Shown: positions 44,900 to 55,221, counted from the stretch's first letter. The stretch is DNA of 64,000 nucleotides from Clostridium weizhouense (GCF_019431045.1 NZ_JAHXPT010000005.1:62001-126000), one strand, 5' to 3'. Notes: generated by a model not told the origin, from the letters alone. Made by a program: numbers and translations.

Positions 44900-46309
44900 T
44901 TACTCACCTTCTTTATATCGTACAACTTCGAACTTTTTTATATTATAATTTTCATTTTGCCATAATCCTGCTTTTTTACATGCAATTTTTAATTGTTCTT
45001 CTATTGTGTCTACTCCTTCAAGATCTGGTAATAATAGTCCTCTTTTATATCCATTACTAACTATTACTCCATATTTTTTAGGATTTAATTCTTCTTTTCT
45101 ACAAGGCTGAGAATCCATAAGTACGTCTACAGATATTTCTATATCTTCTAATTCACTTTCTGATACTGGATTAAATCTTGGATCATGTATTGCAGCCTCT
45201 ATAGAATTTTTTATTATTTCTTCACCTACACTATTTGTTGTTGGCAATATAGTACCAATACATCCTCTTAAATTTCCAAACTTTTTTAATGATACAAAAA
45301 CACCATGTTTTTGATTTAGAAGCTCATTAGATACATTAGATAAATCTTTAATTTTCTTTCCATGTGTAAAATAATAAATTAAGTTTTCTCTTGCCAATTT
45401 TACATATGGATTTAAATTAGTTAATTTTTTTCTTAAATTTTCTTCTTTCCTTTTTGCTATATACTCTAAAGTATTATTATTTCCATCTTCTAAATCAAAT
45501 TTCATTACACCATACCCAACTCCAAAAGGTCCTTCATAAGATAAAATATTTCCTTTAATATTACTTCCTTCCGTAACTCCAAGAAGTACTAAGATAGAAT
45601 TTAATCCACACTCTCCTGCTTTTTCTATCATAGTTTTATTCATATTAAATATCTCTGAAACATTCCCTTTTTCTAAATTATTTAAAATTTCTTTATCAAA
45701 CTTTTCTCCATATGGAGAATATGAATATGGTCCCTCTTCCTTAAGTTTATGAGAAAGATCACCACTAGCTATAATTACAACTTTTCTATTTAATTCTTCT
45801 ATTACCTTTTTAATATTCATACCAAACTTATACAAATTCAAATCCCCTATCATAGAATAAGTTATATGAACTAATTTATATTCTTTATAATATTTATTTA
45901 CAAAATATAAAGGTACCATAGTTCCATGATCTAATTCATATTTTCTATCAAATTGTAATAAAAACTTTGAATCAACAGGTACTGCTGGAATTTCTTCATC
46001 TGCACATAATTGAATAATTTTATTATTAAATTCCATATCTATTAAAATATTCATTTTTATATTTGAACAATTAAATTTGCTTAAATCACCACTAATTTTT
46101 TCTTCATTTGATATAGCTATAGCATCTGAAAACATAGTAGCATGTGGAGTTATAACTACTATTGTATTAGGTTTTATATCTGAGATTTCTTTAGCTATTT
46201 TATTACATGCATTTAAAGTTGATTCAAGCTTTTTTTCTTCACCTTTTCCTATATCCGGAATTATTATAGGTGGATGTGGCATTAAATAATATCCTAATAT
46301 ATTCTTCAT
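44900..46309 (-). CDS. AmmeMemoRadiSam fusion: Memo (AmrB) plus AMMECR1 (AmrA)
   Basis: 469 residues. The N-terminal 265 are a Memo/class III extradiol dioxygenase-like domain (MPHPPIIIPDIGKGE, VVITPHATMFSD, ELDHGTMVPLYFV, VIIASGDLSHKL, GECGLNSILVLLG). Residues 285-465 are an AMMECR1 domain (PYVKLARENLIYYF, FVSLKKFGNLRGCIGTI, AAIHDPRFNPVSESEL). Fusion of both partners in one chain is a strong sign that they act together. Putative metal ligands (His in PHPP, PHA and the DH/DLSH segments) are retained. Start ATG follows AAGAGGTGTG. It is co-transcribed with amrS. Confidence 0.92.
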   Translation of the reverse strand: MKNILGYYLMPHPPIIIPDIGKGEEKKLESTLNACNKIAKEISDIKPNTIVVITPHATMFSDAIAISNEEKISGDLSKFNCSNIKMNILIDMEFNNKIIQLCADEEIPAVPVDSKFLLQFDRKYELDHGTMVPLYFVNKYYKEYKLVHITYSMIGDLNLYKFGMNIKKVIEELNRKVVIIASGDLSHKLKEEGPYSYSPYGEKFDKEILNNLEKGNVSEIFNMNKTMIEKAGECGLNSILVLLGVTEGSNIKGNILSYEGPFGVGYGVMKFDLEDGNNNTLEYIAKRKEENLRKKLTNLNPYVKLARENLIYYFTHGKKIKDLSNVSNELLNQKHGVFVSLKKFGNLRGCIGTILPTTNSVGEEIIKNSIEAAIHDPRFNPVSESELEDIEISVDVLMDSQPCRKEELNPKKYGVIVSNGYKRGLLLPDLEGVDTIEEQLKIACKKAGLWQNENYNIKKFEVVRYKEGE

Positions 46310-46486
46310 GATTACACACCTCTTATAATTTTATACACTCTTAGTTTTTCATACTTTTTTATTACTATGCAATCAATATTCTTATTGTATAAATTCCAAT
46401 AAAGTTTCTTCATTAATATAAATCTTAAAATATTTATAAATATTATGACTTTGCAGTATAATGAGGAAATCATATAAAAAAATAAT

Positions 46487-46524
46487 AAACCATAGACTCT
46501 ACAAATTGTACAATCTATGGTTTA
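46487..46524. terminator. Hairpin
   Basis: The stem taaaccataga / tctatggttta lies in the 377-base gap 46310-46687. It is the only clear structure there. It probably ends the GGDEF-EAL transcript. Confidence 0.55.
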
Positions 46525-46687
46525 ATACTCTTTATTTTTGAAGTTCTTAAGTACAGGTCAAAAGTAAATACTCTAATTTTATACTTCTTTCTTCAAACTT
46601 ATAGGACTAATATCAAGTTTCCTATTTAAATCCTGTATATAATCTTTAACTTTAGTATAAATATCTACTTAAAACATAATCATTTTT

Positions 46688-49036
46688 TTATATTAACTTT
46701 AATGCTTCTTTTTCTTCTAATGGTTTTGAAAATAAATAACCTTGAACATAATCTACATTCATTTTATTTAATTTATCTAATTGTTCTTGAGTTTCAACAC
46801 CTTCTGCTACTATTGGTAAATTTAATGAATGAGATGAATCTATCATTAATTTTAAAAGTTTTATGTACTCTTTTTTTACATCCATTCCCCATATAAAACT
46901 CTTATCTATTTTAATTATCGATAAAGGCATATTTACAATATAATTAAGAGATGAATATCCACTGCCAAAATCATCCAAGCTAATCATTATTCCCATATCT
47001 TTTAACTCTTTAATTTTAATTGTATTTTCCTCTATATTTTTAATTAATATTGTTTCTGTTATTTCCATTCCAATACAATCTATTTCTACACCAGTTTCAC
47101 TTATTATTGATTTTACCTTATTTATAAAATCTTTTTCCATTATTTGAATTGCTGATATATTTACTGAAACTACAATTTTTTCTTTTCTATTTTGATTTAT
47201 TTTTTTAGCAAATTTGCATGCTTCACTCATTATATAATATCCTATATCTATTATTAAATTACTATTTTCCATAATCTCTATTAACTTAATAACACTAACA
47301 TCTTTATATTTTTTATTCTTCCATCTAAATAATGCCTCAAATCCTTTTAATTTTTTATCTATTGTATATTGAGGTTGATAAAATAATTCTACTTCATTTT
47401 TTTTAACTGAACATTTTAGATCTTTTTCTATATTTAAAATTAAATTCTTTTCTTCTTCTAATTCTTTAGTATAAATCATAAATCTGTTTTTACCTAATTC
47501 TTTTGATTTATACATTGCTATATCTACTTTTATAAGTAATTTATCTATATCTATTGCATTATCTCCCATTCCTATTCCTATACTAACAGAAAAATCATGT
47601 TCTTTATACAAATGCACTTTTTCTAATATTTGTTTTGCCTTATCACATATAATTTTTTCATCTTCTACATCTTTAAAAACTGCTAAAAATTCATCTCCAC
47701 CAAAACGACATATAAAAGTATCTTTACAATTTTTTTTAAGTTCATTTGCTACATATATAATAATCTTATCACCAAAATGATGCCCATAATAATCATTTAT
47801 ATCTTTAAAATTATCGATATCTACAAGCATCATACCTATTTTGCTATAATCCTTCTCTTTTTCCATATAATCATATAATGCTCTTCTATTTGCTATCTCA
47901 GTAAGTGCATCTGTAAATGCTTGTTTCTTTATTTCTTTTTGTGCTTCTTTAATCTCGGTGAGATCTACAAGTGCACAAGTAATTCCTATAACTTGATTTC
48001 CTATATCAAATACAGGTGTTTTATAAATTTCTACTATTCTAGTTCCCTTATTAGTTTTTATAATAGAGTCAAACTTCATTGGCTTCCTACTACTAATAAC
48101 TTTTTCATTTTCATCATAAATCTTCTTTACAAGATCTTCTTTATAAACATCTCCAGGTGTTTTTCCTATTAATTCATCAATACTTAAATTAAAGTAATCT
48201 GCAAATTTTTTATTTCCATTAACATATATACCCTTTGCATCACTTAGCCATACTGGAAATGGTAAATTATCCATAAGTATTTGCAATTTTGCATCTTTAT
48301 TTTTTAAATCAGTAATATCTCTAGCTATTCCAATAGTTCCTATAACATCATCAAATTCATCTAATACAGGTGCTTTATACATGTTAAATTGTTTAAATCC
48401 TTTTTTACCTAGAATTATTTCATCAAAAACTACTTGTTTTCTTTTATTCATAACCTCTAAGTCAAATTCTCTACATCTATCCCCTACATTTCCGTTCCAT
48501 ACATAATGATCTCCTCTGCCTTTTATCTCATCCATAGATTTCCCACTATGCTCCATAAATTCATTGTTTACTTTTATGTAATTACTATCTTTATCTTTAA
48601 ACCAAGCCATAAAAGGAGTATTATTTAATAATGCATCAAACTGTATATCTTTCATTTTAAAATTTTTTTCAGCTTCCATTAATTTAAGCTGATTATTTAT
48701 TCTTAATTTTATTTCTTCTAACATAAATGGTTTTAATATATAATCATTTGCTCCAGCTTCTATATATTCTTCTAAATATTGGATATTATCTTTATTTAAA
48801 CATACTATTATTCCCAACTTAACTTTTAGGAATTGACTTTTTATCTTCCTTATGCTATTAATACACTCTTTATGTCCTATATTAATATCTATTATTATTA
48901 AATTTATATCAGCTTCAATAATTTCATTTATATCTTTATGTATTTTTAATTTATATCCTTTATTTATAAATCTATCAGGTAACTTAAAAAAATATTCTTC
49001 ACTACTAGAAATTATAACTATTTGTCTTTTATTCAT
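46688..49036 (-). CDS. Cyclic-di-GMP protein: receiver-PAS-PAS-GGDEF-EAL
   Basis: 782 residues. A receiver-like domain (1-120, LIIIDINIGHKECI with Asp, and YILKPF) is followed by two PAS domains (about 130-250 and 255-375), a GGDEF domain with intact RFGGDEFLAVF, and an EAL domain with GFEALFRW, EITETILI, LDDFGSGYSSL and VAEGVETQEQ. Both cyclase and phosphodiesterase sites look intact. There is no membrane segment, so it is cytosolic and receives phosphate or PAS-ligand signals. No kinase is adjacent. ATG follows AAGGAAAAAG. Confidence 0.94.
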   Translation of the reverse strand: MNKRQIVIISSSEEYFFKLPDRFINKGYKLKIHKDINEIIEADINLIIIDINIGHKECINSIRKIKSQFLKVKLGIIVCLNKDNIQYLEEYIEAGANDYILKPFMLEEIKLRINNQLKLMEAEKNFKMKDIQFDALLNNTPFMAWFKDKDSNYIKVNNEFMEHSGKSMDEIKGRGDHYVWNGNVGDRCREFDLEVMNKRKQVVFDEIILGKKGFKQFNMYKAPVLDEFDDVIGTIGIARDITDLKNKDAKLQILMDNLPFPVWLSDAKGIYVNGNKKFADYFNLSIDELIGKTPGDVYKEDLVKKIYDENEKVISSRKPMKFDSIIKTNKGTRIVEIYKTPVFDIGNQVIGITCALVDLTEIKEAQKEIKKQAFTDALTEIANRRALYDYMEKEKDYSKIGMMLVDIDNFKDINDYYGHHFGDKIIIYVANELKKNCKDTFICRFGGDEFLAVFKDVEDEKIICDKAKQILEKVHLYKEHDFSVSIGIGMGDNAIDIDKLLIKVDIAMYKSKELGKNRFMIYTKELEEEKNLILNIEKDLKCSVKKNEVELFYQPQYTIDKKLKGFEALFRWKNKKYKDVSVIKLIEIMENSNLIIDIGYYIMSEACKFAKKINQNRKEKIVVSVNISAIQIMEKDFINKVKSIISETGVEIDCIGMEITETILIKNIEENTIKIKELKDMGIMISLDDFGSGYSSLNYIVNMPLSIIKIDKSFIWGMDVKKEYIKLLKLMIDSSHSLNLPIVAEGVETQEQLDKLNKMNVDYVQGYLFSKPLEEKEALKLI

Positions 49037-49171
49037 TCGTTACTTTTTCCTTTCAATATATCTTCCTTCAAGTAGTATAGCATAATTATATAAAAACATA
49101 TATGGCTTTTATTACATATGATTTAAAAGACATGTATGTAAAAAATATAACTATATTCATTTTGAGATTTT

Positions 49172-49987
49172 TTAATTATTTCTTATCTTATTTAAATATC
49201 TCTTTTTATATTTAATCTTTGCTATATTACTTATGTCTTTAATCGTTTTATAGTTAGTAATTCCTCCTATAATACCAATTAAAGGTAACCCTTGAATAAA
49301 TTTTGAAGTTAACATTGAACTTGCCATATATTTAGAACACTGCTGGGTTAAATCATCAAGAAAATATTGTTTTACAATTCCATTGTCTATTTCTGACCCT
49401 ATTAAGTCGATTTCTTCTAAATATCTCTTTTGTGTATCCCCAGTAGTTACAGCAGCACAAATAATATTTAAAATATATGCCTTTTCTTGATTAGTATCAT
49501 AATTATATCCATATCCTAAACATATTTCATAAATAGTCTTTAATATAACACCGATAAATAATGGTATATCAGGTAAACCAATGCCTAATATTCCCAGTAA
49601 GCCTCCTTCTAAAATACTTATTGATTTATTTAAAATAAGCTTATTTTGAGAGTTTCTATCTATCTTTTTTAAATTCTTTTTTGTTGTTTGTTTATCAAAA
49701 CCATAATTATTTATATCAAATTCATTCTTTATCTTTTCTTTATTATAGCTCTTTTCAATAAGACTAGTTCCTTTTTGAAAAACTATTTTAAATCCTTTTT
49801 CAAAAGCTTTTTCTAGAGTACTTTGAAGTTTTTTAGGTATTTTTTCTTCAACTTTTTGTTTATATGGATTTAATCTATTTTTTATAAATCCATTTTCTTT
49901 TTTAGTTAATATTTTTTCTTCTATTTTATTTATTTTATTAAATTGTTTATTTAATAACTTATCTTTTTTTGATGAATTTTTTATCAT
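49172..49987 (-). CDS. EcsC-family protein
   Basis: 271 residues from ATG at 49987 after GAGGTGTC; the frame is open for 30 more codons without a ribosome site. A basic head with coiled-coil character is followed at about 125-260 by the EcsC pattern: LEGGLLGILGIGLPDIPLFI, LKTIYEICLGYGYNYD, EKAYILNIICAAVTTGD and LIGIIGGITNYKTIKDIS. EcsC proteins associate with membranes; their function is unknown. Here there is no EcsAB transporter next to it. Confidence 0.85.
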   Translation of the reverse strand: MIKNSSKKDKLLNKQFNKINKIEEKILTKKENGFIKNRLNPYKQKVEEKIPKKLQSTLEKAFEKGFKIVFQKGTSLIEKSYNKEKIKNEFDINNYGFDKQTTKKNLKKIDRNSQNKLILNKSISILEGGLLGILGIGLPDIPLFIGVILKTIYEICLGYGYNYDTNQEKAYILNIICAAVTTGDTQKRYLEEIDLIGSEIDNGIVKQYFLDDLTQQCSKYMASSMLTSKFIQGLPLIGIIGGITNYKTIKDISNIAKIKYKKRYLNKIRNN

Positions 49988-50147
49988 AATGGACACCTCA
50001 CTAATCATTAAATCTATATATTTTAATACAAAATTACAAGATAAGCATAGAACTTTCAATTTATTCCATAAATACAAGTTTGATAATTTATATGTAGAAA
50101 AATATATAAAACTAATATATTATAATATAAATATACCATAAAAAATA

Positions 50148-50209
50148 GTTGATATTAAATATAAAAGTTCATGGACAAATGTCCCTTCACTATTATCTTT
50201 AATATCAAC
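50148..50209 (-). terminator. Long hairpin with inner palindrome
   Basis: The outer stem gttgatattaaa / tttaatatcaac encloses the inner palindrome ggacaaatgtcc. On the minus strand TATTTTTT follows. It probably ends the HAD phosphatase transcript. Confidence 0.6.
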
Positions 50210-50270
50210 AATAACTTAAAACATAGTAAATAAAATATTACCTTAAATATGTTGTTTGAAAAATCTATTT

Positions 50271-50888
50271 TTATAAAATTTTAAGAATATCTTTAGGCCC
50301 ATTGAAATTAAACTTTGTAATAATATTTTCAGGTGATTTACATCCCCATGATGCTAATGCAAAATCTATTCCAGCACTTGAAGCACAATCCATATCATAT
50401 TTAGTATCTCCTATATATATAGCCTCTGATTTAGTAACATTTGATAACTCAATAAACTTTAAAATTGGATCTGGATTAGGTTTGTGTTTTTTTGTATCAT
50501 CTGCACAAATTACTAAATCAAAATGATTATTTAAACCAAATGGTTCGAAATCATTTATATACTCAACTTTACTTTTCGAAGTAACTATTCCCATTTTTAC
50601 ATTTCTATTACTCAATTCTTCTAAAGTATCTTTAAAACCTTCAAAAACTTTTATAGTATGAAAATATTCTTTTAAGTATTCATTCCATTTATTGTTTACT
50701 TCATCAATATTATGTATTCCTAATTGATTTAACGCTGCCTCTCCTGGAATTCCTAATGCAAATCTAAGTTGTTCTGTATCTACCTTTTTATTTAATTCCT
50801 CTAAAACTACTTTTTGAAGTGATGAAAGAACTGCTAATTCAGTATCTAAAATAGTTCCATCAATATCAAATATAATATACTTATACAT
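50271..50888 (-). CDS. HAD-superfamily phosphatase (phosphoglycolate phosphatase-like)
   Basis: About 205 residues from ATG at 50888 after GGGGGT. Motif I is FDIDGTILDTE, motif II VTSKSK, motif III Lys in KHKPNPDP and motif IV IGDTKYDMDCA; the cap domain (ALGIPGEAALNQLGI) is helical. These fit the Gph/PpaX subgroup, which removes phosphate from phosphoglycolate, pyrophosphate or small sugar phosphates. It lies 26 bases downstream of the ROK regulator on the same strand and is probably co-transcribed with it. Confidence 0.9.
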   Translation of the reverse strand: MYKYIIFDIDGTILDTELAVLSSLQKVVLEELNKKVDTEQLRFALGIPGEAALNQLGIHNIDEVNNKWNEYLKEYFHTIKVFEGFKDTLEELSNRNVKMGIVTSKSKVEYINDFEPFGLNNHFDLVICADDTKKHKPNPDPILKFIELSNVTKSEAIYIGDTKYDMDCASSAGIDFALASWGCKSPENIITKFNFNGPKDILKIL

Positions 50889-50914
50889 ATTATCTACCCC
50901 CATTTAAATTTTAT

Positions 50915-51946
50915 CTATAAATTTTTTATCAATTTTACATCATTGTTTATTAAATTTAAAAGTGTTTTATTAATTCCTTTAAAAGAAATGCCAATATCAT
51001 CCTTAACTATAAATATTTCTGTTTTAATATTATTTTCTTTATAATTTTTCTTAATTTTTTCAATTAAATTGTACCTAAAATCATCTCCTCCTAACACTAT
51101 TAATGAAGGATTAAGTATATAGTTAATTATTGATAATATATTTACTACTATATCTATATACTCTTTATCAGTTGGGTTGTTTTGCAATAGTTCATTCACT
51201 CGTTGATCTCCTAATTTTATAAACCCAATCTCTCCAGCAAAATTATCTTTTCCTTTTACTAATTTGTTATTAATTATTATTCCTGCCCCTGCTCCTAATT
51301 TATTAAAATTAATATATACCATATTCAAACATTCTTTTATATTATTTTTTTGATTGTTTACATATTCATCTAAAAATCCTAAAGCAGCTGAATTTAAATC
51401 ATTTTCCAAAACTACAGGTATATTATATTTTTCCTGAATATGAATGTTTATATCTATTTCCTTTAGTTCAGAAAAAGTTCTTCCAGATAAGTAACCATTT
51501 TCACTAACAATTCCTGGTACACATATTCCTATTGCTTTTATATCTTTATCATTTTTTATAAAACTTTCTATCAGATTATCTATAATAATTTTGTCTAAGA
51601 GCTCACTTGTTTCTATTTTATTGCTCTCTATAATATCACCTATACCATTCACTAAGTTATATATTACGTATTTTCCATTTATAAGTAGAGATAATATATA
51701 ACTTTTATTTTTATTTAATGAATACCTTTCTGCTCTTCGTCCACCACTTGATTTATCTAAGCCTGTATTTATTATGTCATTACTACTTTGTAATTCTAAT
51801 AATAATTTTCCAACTGTAGTTTGACTAATACCAGTTCCTTTAACAATTTCTGTTCTACTTGCACTACCATTATTTCTTATAAATTCTAATATTAATGAAA
51901 TGTTTACTCTTTTTAATTCTTTTGGTTTACCAGATATTTTACTCAT
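50915..51946 (-). CDS. ROK-family transcriptional regulator, zinc site lost
   Basis: 343 residues. The N-terminal winged helix (SLILEFIRNNGSASRTEIVK, TGISQTTVGKLLLELQ) resembles NagC/XylR. The ROK domain keeps GICVPGIVSENG, ENDLNSAALGF and GAGAGIIINNKLVKG. The CxCGxxGCxE zinc motif that normally follows is missing (it reads GDQRVNELLQ), and the usual AGEIGH is AGEIGF. It is probably a DNA-binding sensor without kinase activity. The effector may be a sugar, perhaps linked to the HAD phosphatase downstream. The ribosome site is weak. Confidence 0.88.
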   Translation of the reverse strand: MSKISGKPKELKRVNISLILEFIRNNGSASRTEIVKGTGISQTTVGKLLLELQSSNDIINTGLDKSSGGRRAERYSLNKNKSYILSLLINGKYVIYNLVNGIGDIIESNKIETSELLDKIIIDNLIESFIKNDKDIKAIGICVPGIVSENGYLSGRTFSELKEIDINIHIQEKYNIPVVLENDLNSAALGFLDEYVNNQKNNIKECLNMVYINFNKLGAGAGIIINNKLVKGKDNFAGEIGFIKLGDQRVNELLQNNPTDKEYIDIVVNILSIINYILNPSLIVLGGDDFRYNLIEKIKKNYKENNIKTEIFIVKDDIGISFKGINKTLLNLINNDVKLIKNL

Positions 51947-52337
51947 GTATATTCCACGCTTTCAAAACTTTTTGAATAAACTTTTTAAAGTTTATGTTTA
52001 AAGTATATCGTAAAAAATTAATAAATACAATATATTAATTTTTTATACATCAAATTTTTCAAACATATATATAATACGCCATATAATTTTTTATTCGTTA
52101 GTTTTTATTTCTTTAACTTAAAACAAAATTGTAATTTAATTTATTACAATCTATTGAATAATATAATTTTTTAAAAAATAAAGAATGAACTATTTTAAAT
52201 GCATAAACATTATTTTTAAATAGTTCATTCTTTATTACATAGATGTGTTTTAAAATAGTGTGAATATTATAGTATTTACTTAAAACATAGCCTTCTTTTA
52301 TAAATATATTTAAACTTAATTTTATTAAAAACAATTT
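51947..52337. other. Gene-free interval with terminator
   Basis: About 390 AT-rich bases. It holds a strong hairpin at 52177-52236 and a copy of the word cttaaaacatag (52279). A 73-codon ORF (52113-52334, minus) spans the hairpin and looks spurious. The promoter of the ROK gene should lie near 51960-52090 but cannot be fixed. Confidence 0.6.
52177..52236. terminator. Bidirectional terminator
   Basis: The 19-bp stem aataaagaatgaactattt / aaatagttcattctttatt ends the thiamine-precursor importer operon. Confidence 0.8.
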
Positions 52338-53066
52338 TTAAGATTTCATTAAATTTAACACTTCTTTTTTTATTTTTATAAATTTATCATCTGTTACAAT
52401 ATCTTCTTCTCTAATTCCACCTAGGTTAACATTAATTTCTCCCCTTATTACTGCTGGTTTTTGAGAAATTACATATATTCTATTTGAAAGAAATATAGCC
52501 TCTTCTATATCATGTGTTATAAATAATATCGTAGTCTTCATTTCTTTAATTAAATCTAAAAGCCACTTTTGCATTTTCTTTCTAGTTATTGAATCTAGTG
52601 CTGCAAATGGTTCATCTAACAACATTATATCTTTTGATGTCAAATAAGTTTTTAACAAATTTGCCCTTTGCTTCATTCCTCCTGATAATTGAGTTGGATA
52701 TTTATATTCAAAACCTTTAAGACCAAACATATCAATATATTTTAATACAATTTCTCTAGCATTTTTCTTATTAGATCCTCTAAATATAAGTGGTATTCCT
52801 ATGTTATCTATTACCTTTTTCCAAGGAACCATCATATCTTTTTGATACATATAGCTAGCATTGCCATTAACAACTATATTTCCACTATCCTCATTTATTA
52901 TTTTAGTAATAATATTAAAGATAGTGCTTTTCCCACTTCCTGATGGGCCTACAATTGAAATAAGCTCACCTTCTCTTACATTAAATGTTATATCTTTTAA
53001 TATTTCTAACTCACCAAAGCTTTTTTTAACCTTTGAAAGTTCTATTTTATTTTGGTAAGAATTCAT
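52338..53066 (-). CDS. thiZ: Thiamine-precursor ABC importer ATPase (ThiZ-like)
   Basis: About 242 residues from ATG at 53066 after GTGAGG, overlapping the ThiY gene by 20 bases. Walker A is GPSGSGKST, signature LSGGMKQR, Walker [13 protein letters not shown] and switch [13 protein letters not shown]. It is the last gene of the TPP-riboswitch operon, supplying energy for pyrimidine-precursor uptake. The symbol rests on operon context. Confidence 0.88.
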   Translation of the reverse strand: MNSYQNKIELSKVKKSFGELEILKDITFNVREGELISIVGPSGSGKSTIFNIITKIINEDSGNIVVNGNASYMYQKDMMVPWKKVIDNIGIPLIFRGSNKKNAREIVLKYIDMFGLKGFEYKYPTQLSGGMKQRANLLKTYLTSKDIMLLDEPFAALDSITRKKMQKWLLDLIKEMKTTILFITHDIEEAIFLSNRIYVISQKPAVIRGEINVNLGGIREEDIVTDDKFIKIKKEVLNLMKS

Positions 53067-54051
53067 TTGTATAAGCCTCACTTGCTTTCATATCCTTAGT
53101 AATAATTCCATTATCTAAAAGGAATTTTGTGTAATTATCCCAAACACTATCCTTCATTTCACCCCATCTTTTTGCATCAGCCTTATATTCTTTAGCTAGG
53201 AATTTCATACTATCTATTGCTAAATTTTCATCAATTTCTGGCACTTTTGAAACTAATAATTTTGCACATTCTTCTGGATTTGATATACATTCTTCATATC
53301 CTTTTGATGTAGCCTTTAAAAATTTCTTGATCAATTCTGAATTATTATTAATATGATCTTCTGTGGTTGCTATAATTGGAGTATAGTAATTTAATGATTC
53401 ATCTAATTCTCTAAGTGGTATGTAATTTATATCAAAGTTTCTTTCCTTAGCTTCTATATTAGTCCATCCTTCAAAAACCCACTCAAAATCTATATTATTC
53501 TTTGTAGCTATAAAGAAATCTTCTGTACCTGCATCTACTCTCTTAAGTTTTGAAAAATCAGCTCCCCATTTTTCCATTACAGTCTTTAAAATTGCTTCTT
53601 CACTAGGACTTCCCCATCCACCATATACTTTTCCTTCAAAATCTTTTACTGTTTTTATTCCCTTTTCTTTTGGTGATGCAAATCCTGATGTGTTATTTTG
53701 AATAATTGTAGCGATAGCTTTAACTGGTAATTGAATATCTGAAGTTCTAGCAAACGTTAAATCTTCTTGATAGCTTATAGCAAAATCTGCTTTTCCAGCT
53801 GAAATTAATTGTAATGCTGCTCCTTCTGATGGTTGAATAATTTCAACATCTAGTCCTTGTTCCTTATAATATCCTTTTTCCTGTGCTACATAAATACCTG
53901 TATGATTTGTATTAGGTGTATAATCTAAGATTAACTTAACCTTTTGTAAATCTTCCTTCTTGGCACTCTTTTTAGTTGAATTACATCCAACTAATCCAGC
54001 AGAAATTAGCACTGCTGACATTGCTAATGCTAGTAATCTTCTCTTTTTCAT
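53047..54051 (-). CDS. thiY: Thiamine-precursor binding lipoprotein (ThiY/NMT1-like)
   Basis: 334 residues. The lipoprotein signal ends at LVGC. The mature NMT1/THI5-like domain has [37 protein letters not shown] and [20 protein letters not shown]. The family binds formylaminopyrimidine-type thiamine precursors. The TPP riboswitch upstream of the operon supports this ligand class strongly. It should be anchored outside the membrane and feed ThiX. Ribosome site AAGGAGG. Confidence 0.92.
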   Translation of the reverse strand: MKKRRLLALAMSAVLISAGLVGCNSTKKSAKKEDLQKVKLILDYTPNTNHTGIYVAQEKGYYKEQGLDVEIIQPSEGAALQLISAGKADFAISYQEDLTFARTSDIQLPVKAIATIIQNNTSGFASPKEKGIKTVKDFEGKVYGGWGSPSEEAILKTVMEKWGADFSKLKRVDAGTEDFFIATKNNIDFEWVFEGWTNIEAKERNFDINYIPLRELDESLNYYTPIIATTEDHINNNSELIKKFLKATSKGYEECISNPEECAKLLVSKVPEIDENLAIDSMKFLAKEYKADAKRWGEMKDSVWDNYTKFLLDNGIITKDMKASEAYTNEFLPK

Positions 54052-54106
54052 AAATGGTCCTCCTTAAATCTTAACTTATTCATTTTTTGCATGATTTAAA
54101 TAAATT

Positions 54107-54871
54107 CTAATCTTGTACTCTTTTCCACGGTGTAAATTTTCTTTCAATAAATGTAACTAAAATAAATATTCCCATACTAATTGCAACAATTACAATTATC
54201 GCTGCAAACATTTTATCTAGTGCATATGAACTTCTAGCTCTCGTCATATATACACCAAGTCCTTTATCCCCTCCAAGCCATTCTCCAATTACCGCACCCA
54301 TAATACTATAAGTTGCTGCAATCCTCATTCCAGAAAAAAAGCTTAGAATTCCATAAGGAAGTTTTAAGTGTAAAAATACCTTTAATTTTGATGCACCCAT
54401 TAATTTAAAATGATTTATAAAATCGTTATCTACAGAATTCAAACCATCTGATATGCTGATAACAATTGGAAAAAAGCATACTAATACTACAACTATTATT
54501 TTAGGTAAAGTTCCAAATCCAAACCATATTATAAACAATGGCGCTAATGCAATTATTGGTATCGTTTGTGATATTACAAATATAGGATAAAGAGTTCTTC
54601 TTACTAATGGAATCATATCCATAAATATTGCTAAAATTAATGCTGCTACTATAGCTAAAGCAAATCCTACTATACCTTCGTATACTGTAATTAATATATG
54701 AGGAAGCATTACACTAAAATCCTTTATAAGAACTTTAATAATATCACTTGGTGCTGGCATAATATATTTTTCAATTCCACCTAATGAAATAATTATTTCC
54801 CATAATATCAAAAGTCCAATAACAAAACCTATTGGTATTAACTTATCCCCTATATTTTTTAATCTTTTCAT
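54107..54871 (-). CDS. thiX: Thiamine-precursor ABC importer permease (ThiX-like)
   Basis: About 254 residues from ATG at 54871; a TTG one codon earlier is possible. It has six membrane helices, and the coupling loop FKLMGASKLKVFLHLKLPYG is typical of the SsuC/ThiX permeases. It overlaps the 3' end of the thiamine-binding protein gene by 29 bases, so translation is coupled. It is the channel for the substrate delivered by ThiY. Confidence 0.9.
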   Translation of the reverse strand: MKRLKNIGDKLIPIGFVIGLLILWEIIISLGGIEKYIMPAPSDIIKVLIKDFSVMLPHILITVYEGIVGFALAIVAALILAIFMDMIPLVRRTLYPIFVISQTIPIIALAPLFIIWFGFGTLPKIIVVVLVCFFPIVISISDGLNSVDNDFINHFKLMGASKLKVFLHLKLPYGILSFFSGMRIAATYSIMGAVIGEWLGGDKGLGVYMTRARSSYALDKMFAAIIVIVAISMGIFILVTFIERKFTPWKRVQD

Positions 54872-55133
54872 CAATTGTTACGCCCTCTTTTTTATAGTCA
54901 ATCTTAACAATAGAAGCTACTCTAGATGCACCCTCTTCTACGCAAATTTCTTGTGCTCTTTTTACAATTTGAAGAAGAAAGTCTAGCTCCCCTTCCATTG
55001 TTGTCTCCATCGGACCTACTTCATATTTTACCCCTGTTGATTGAATGTATTCTATAACCTTATCCACTACTTGATATGTCATCTCATCTGGTACCTTTGG
55101 TATTACTTGTAAGCTCACATTACATACTGTCAT
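54843..55133 (-). CDS. Thiamine-binding protein (MTH1187/YkoF family)
   Basis: 96 residues from ATG at 55133 after AGGAGG; the open frame continues upstream through the terminator but without a start signal. The pattern MTVCNVSLQVIPKVP, VDKVIEYIQSTGVKYEVGPM and TTMEGELDFLLQIVKRAQE is typical of single-domain YkoF/MTH1187 proteins, which bind thiamine or its pyrimidine half. It is first gene of the TPP-controlled importer operon and has no signal peptide, so it acts inside the cell. Confidence 0.88.
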   Translation of the reverse strand: MTVCNVSLQVIPKVPDEMTYQVVDKVIEYIQSTGVKYEVGPMETTMEGELDFLLQIVKRAQEICVEEGASRVASIVKIDYKKEGVTIDEKIKKYRG

Positions 55134-55221
55134 ATTAATCCTCCTAATTTTTAAACTATATTTTAAAACAAAATTATAATTTAAGTTATTTGTAAATTTT
55201 TTAATACAAATTCCTAGAAAT

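Noticed and set aside
46579..46668. Minus-strand stretch reading KVKDYIQDLNRKLDISPISL before a stop, just after the GGDEF-EAL gene
   Set aside because: It looks protein-like, but it has no start codon or ribosome site and is out of frame with the preceding gene. A 29-codon remnant cannot be told from chance.
52113..52334. 73-codon minus-strand ORF
   Set aside because: It contains a 19-bp terminator stem and has no ribosome site.
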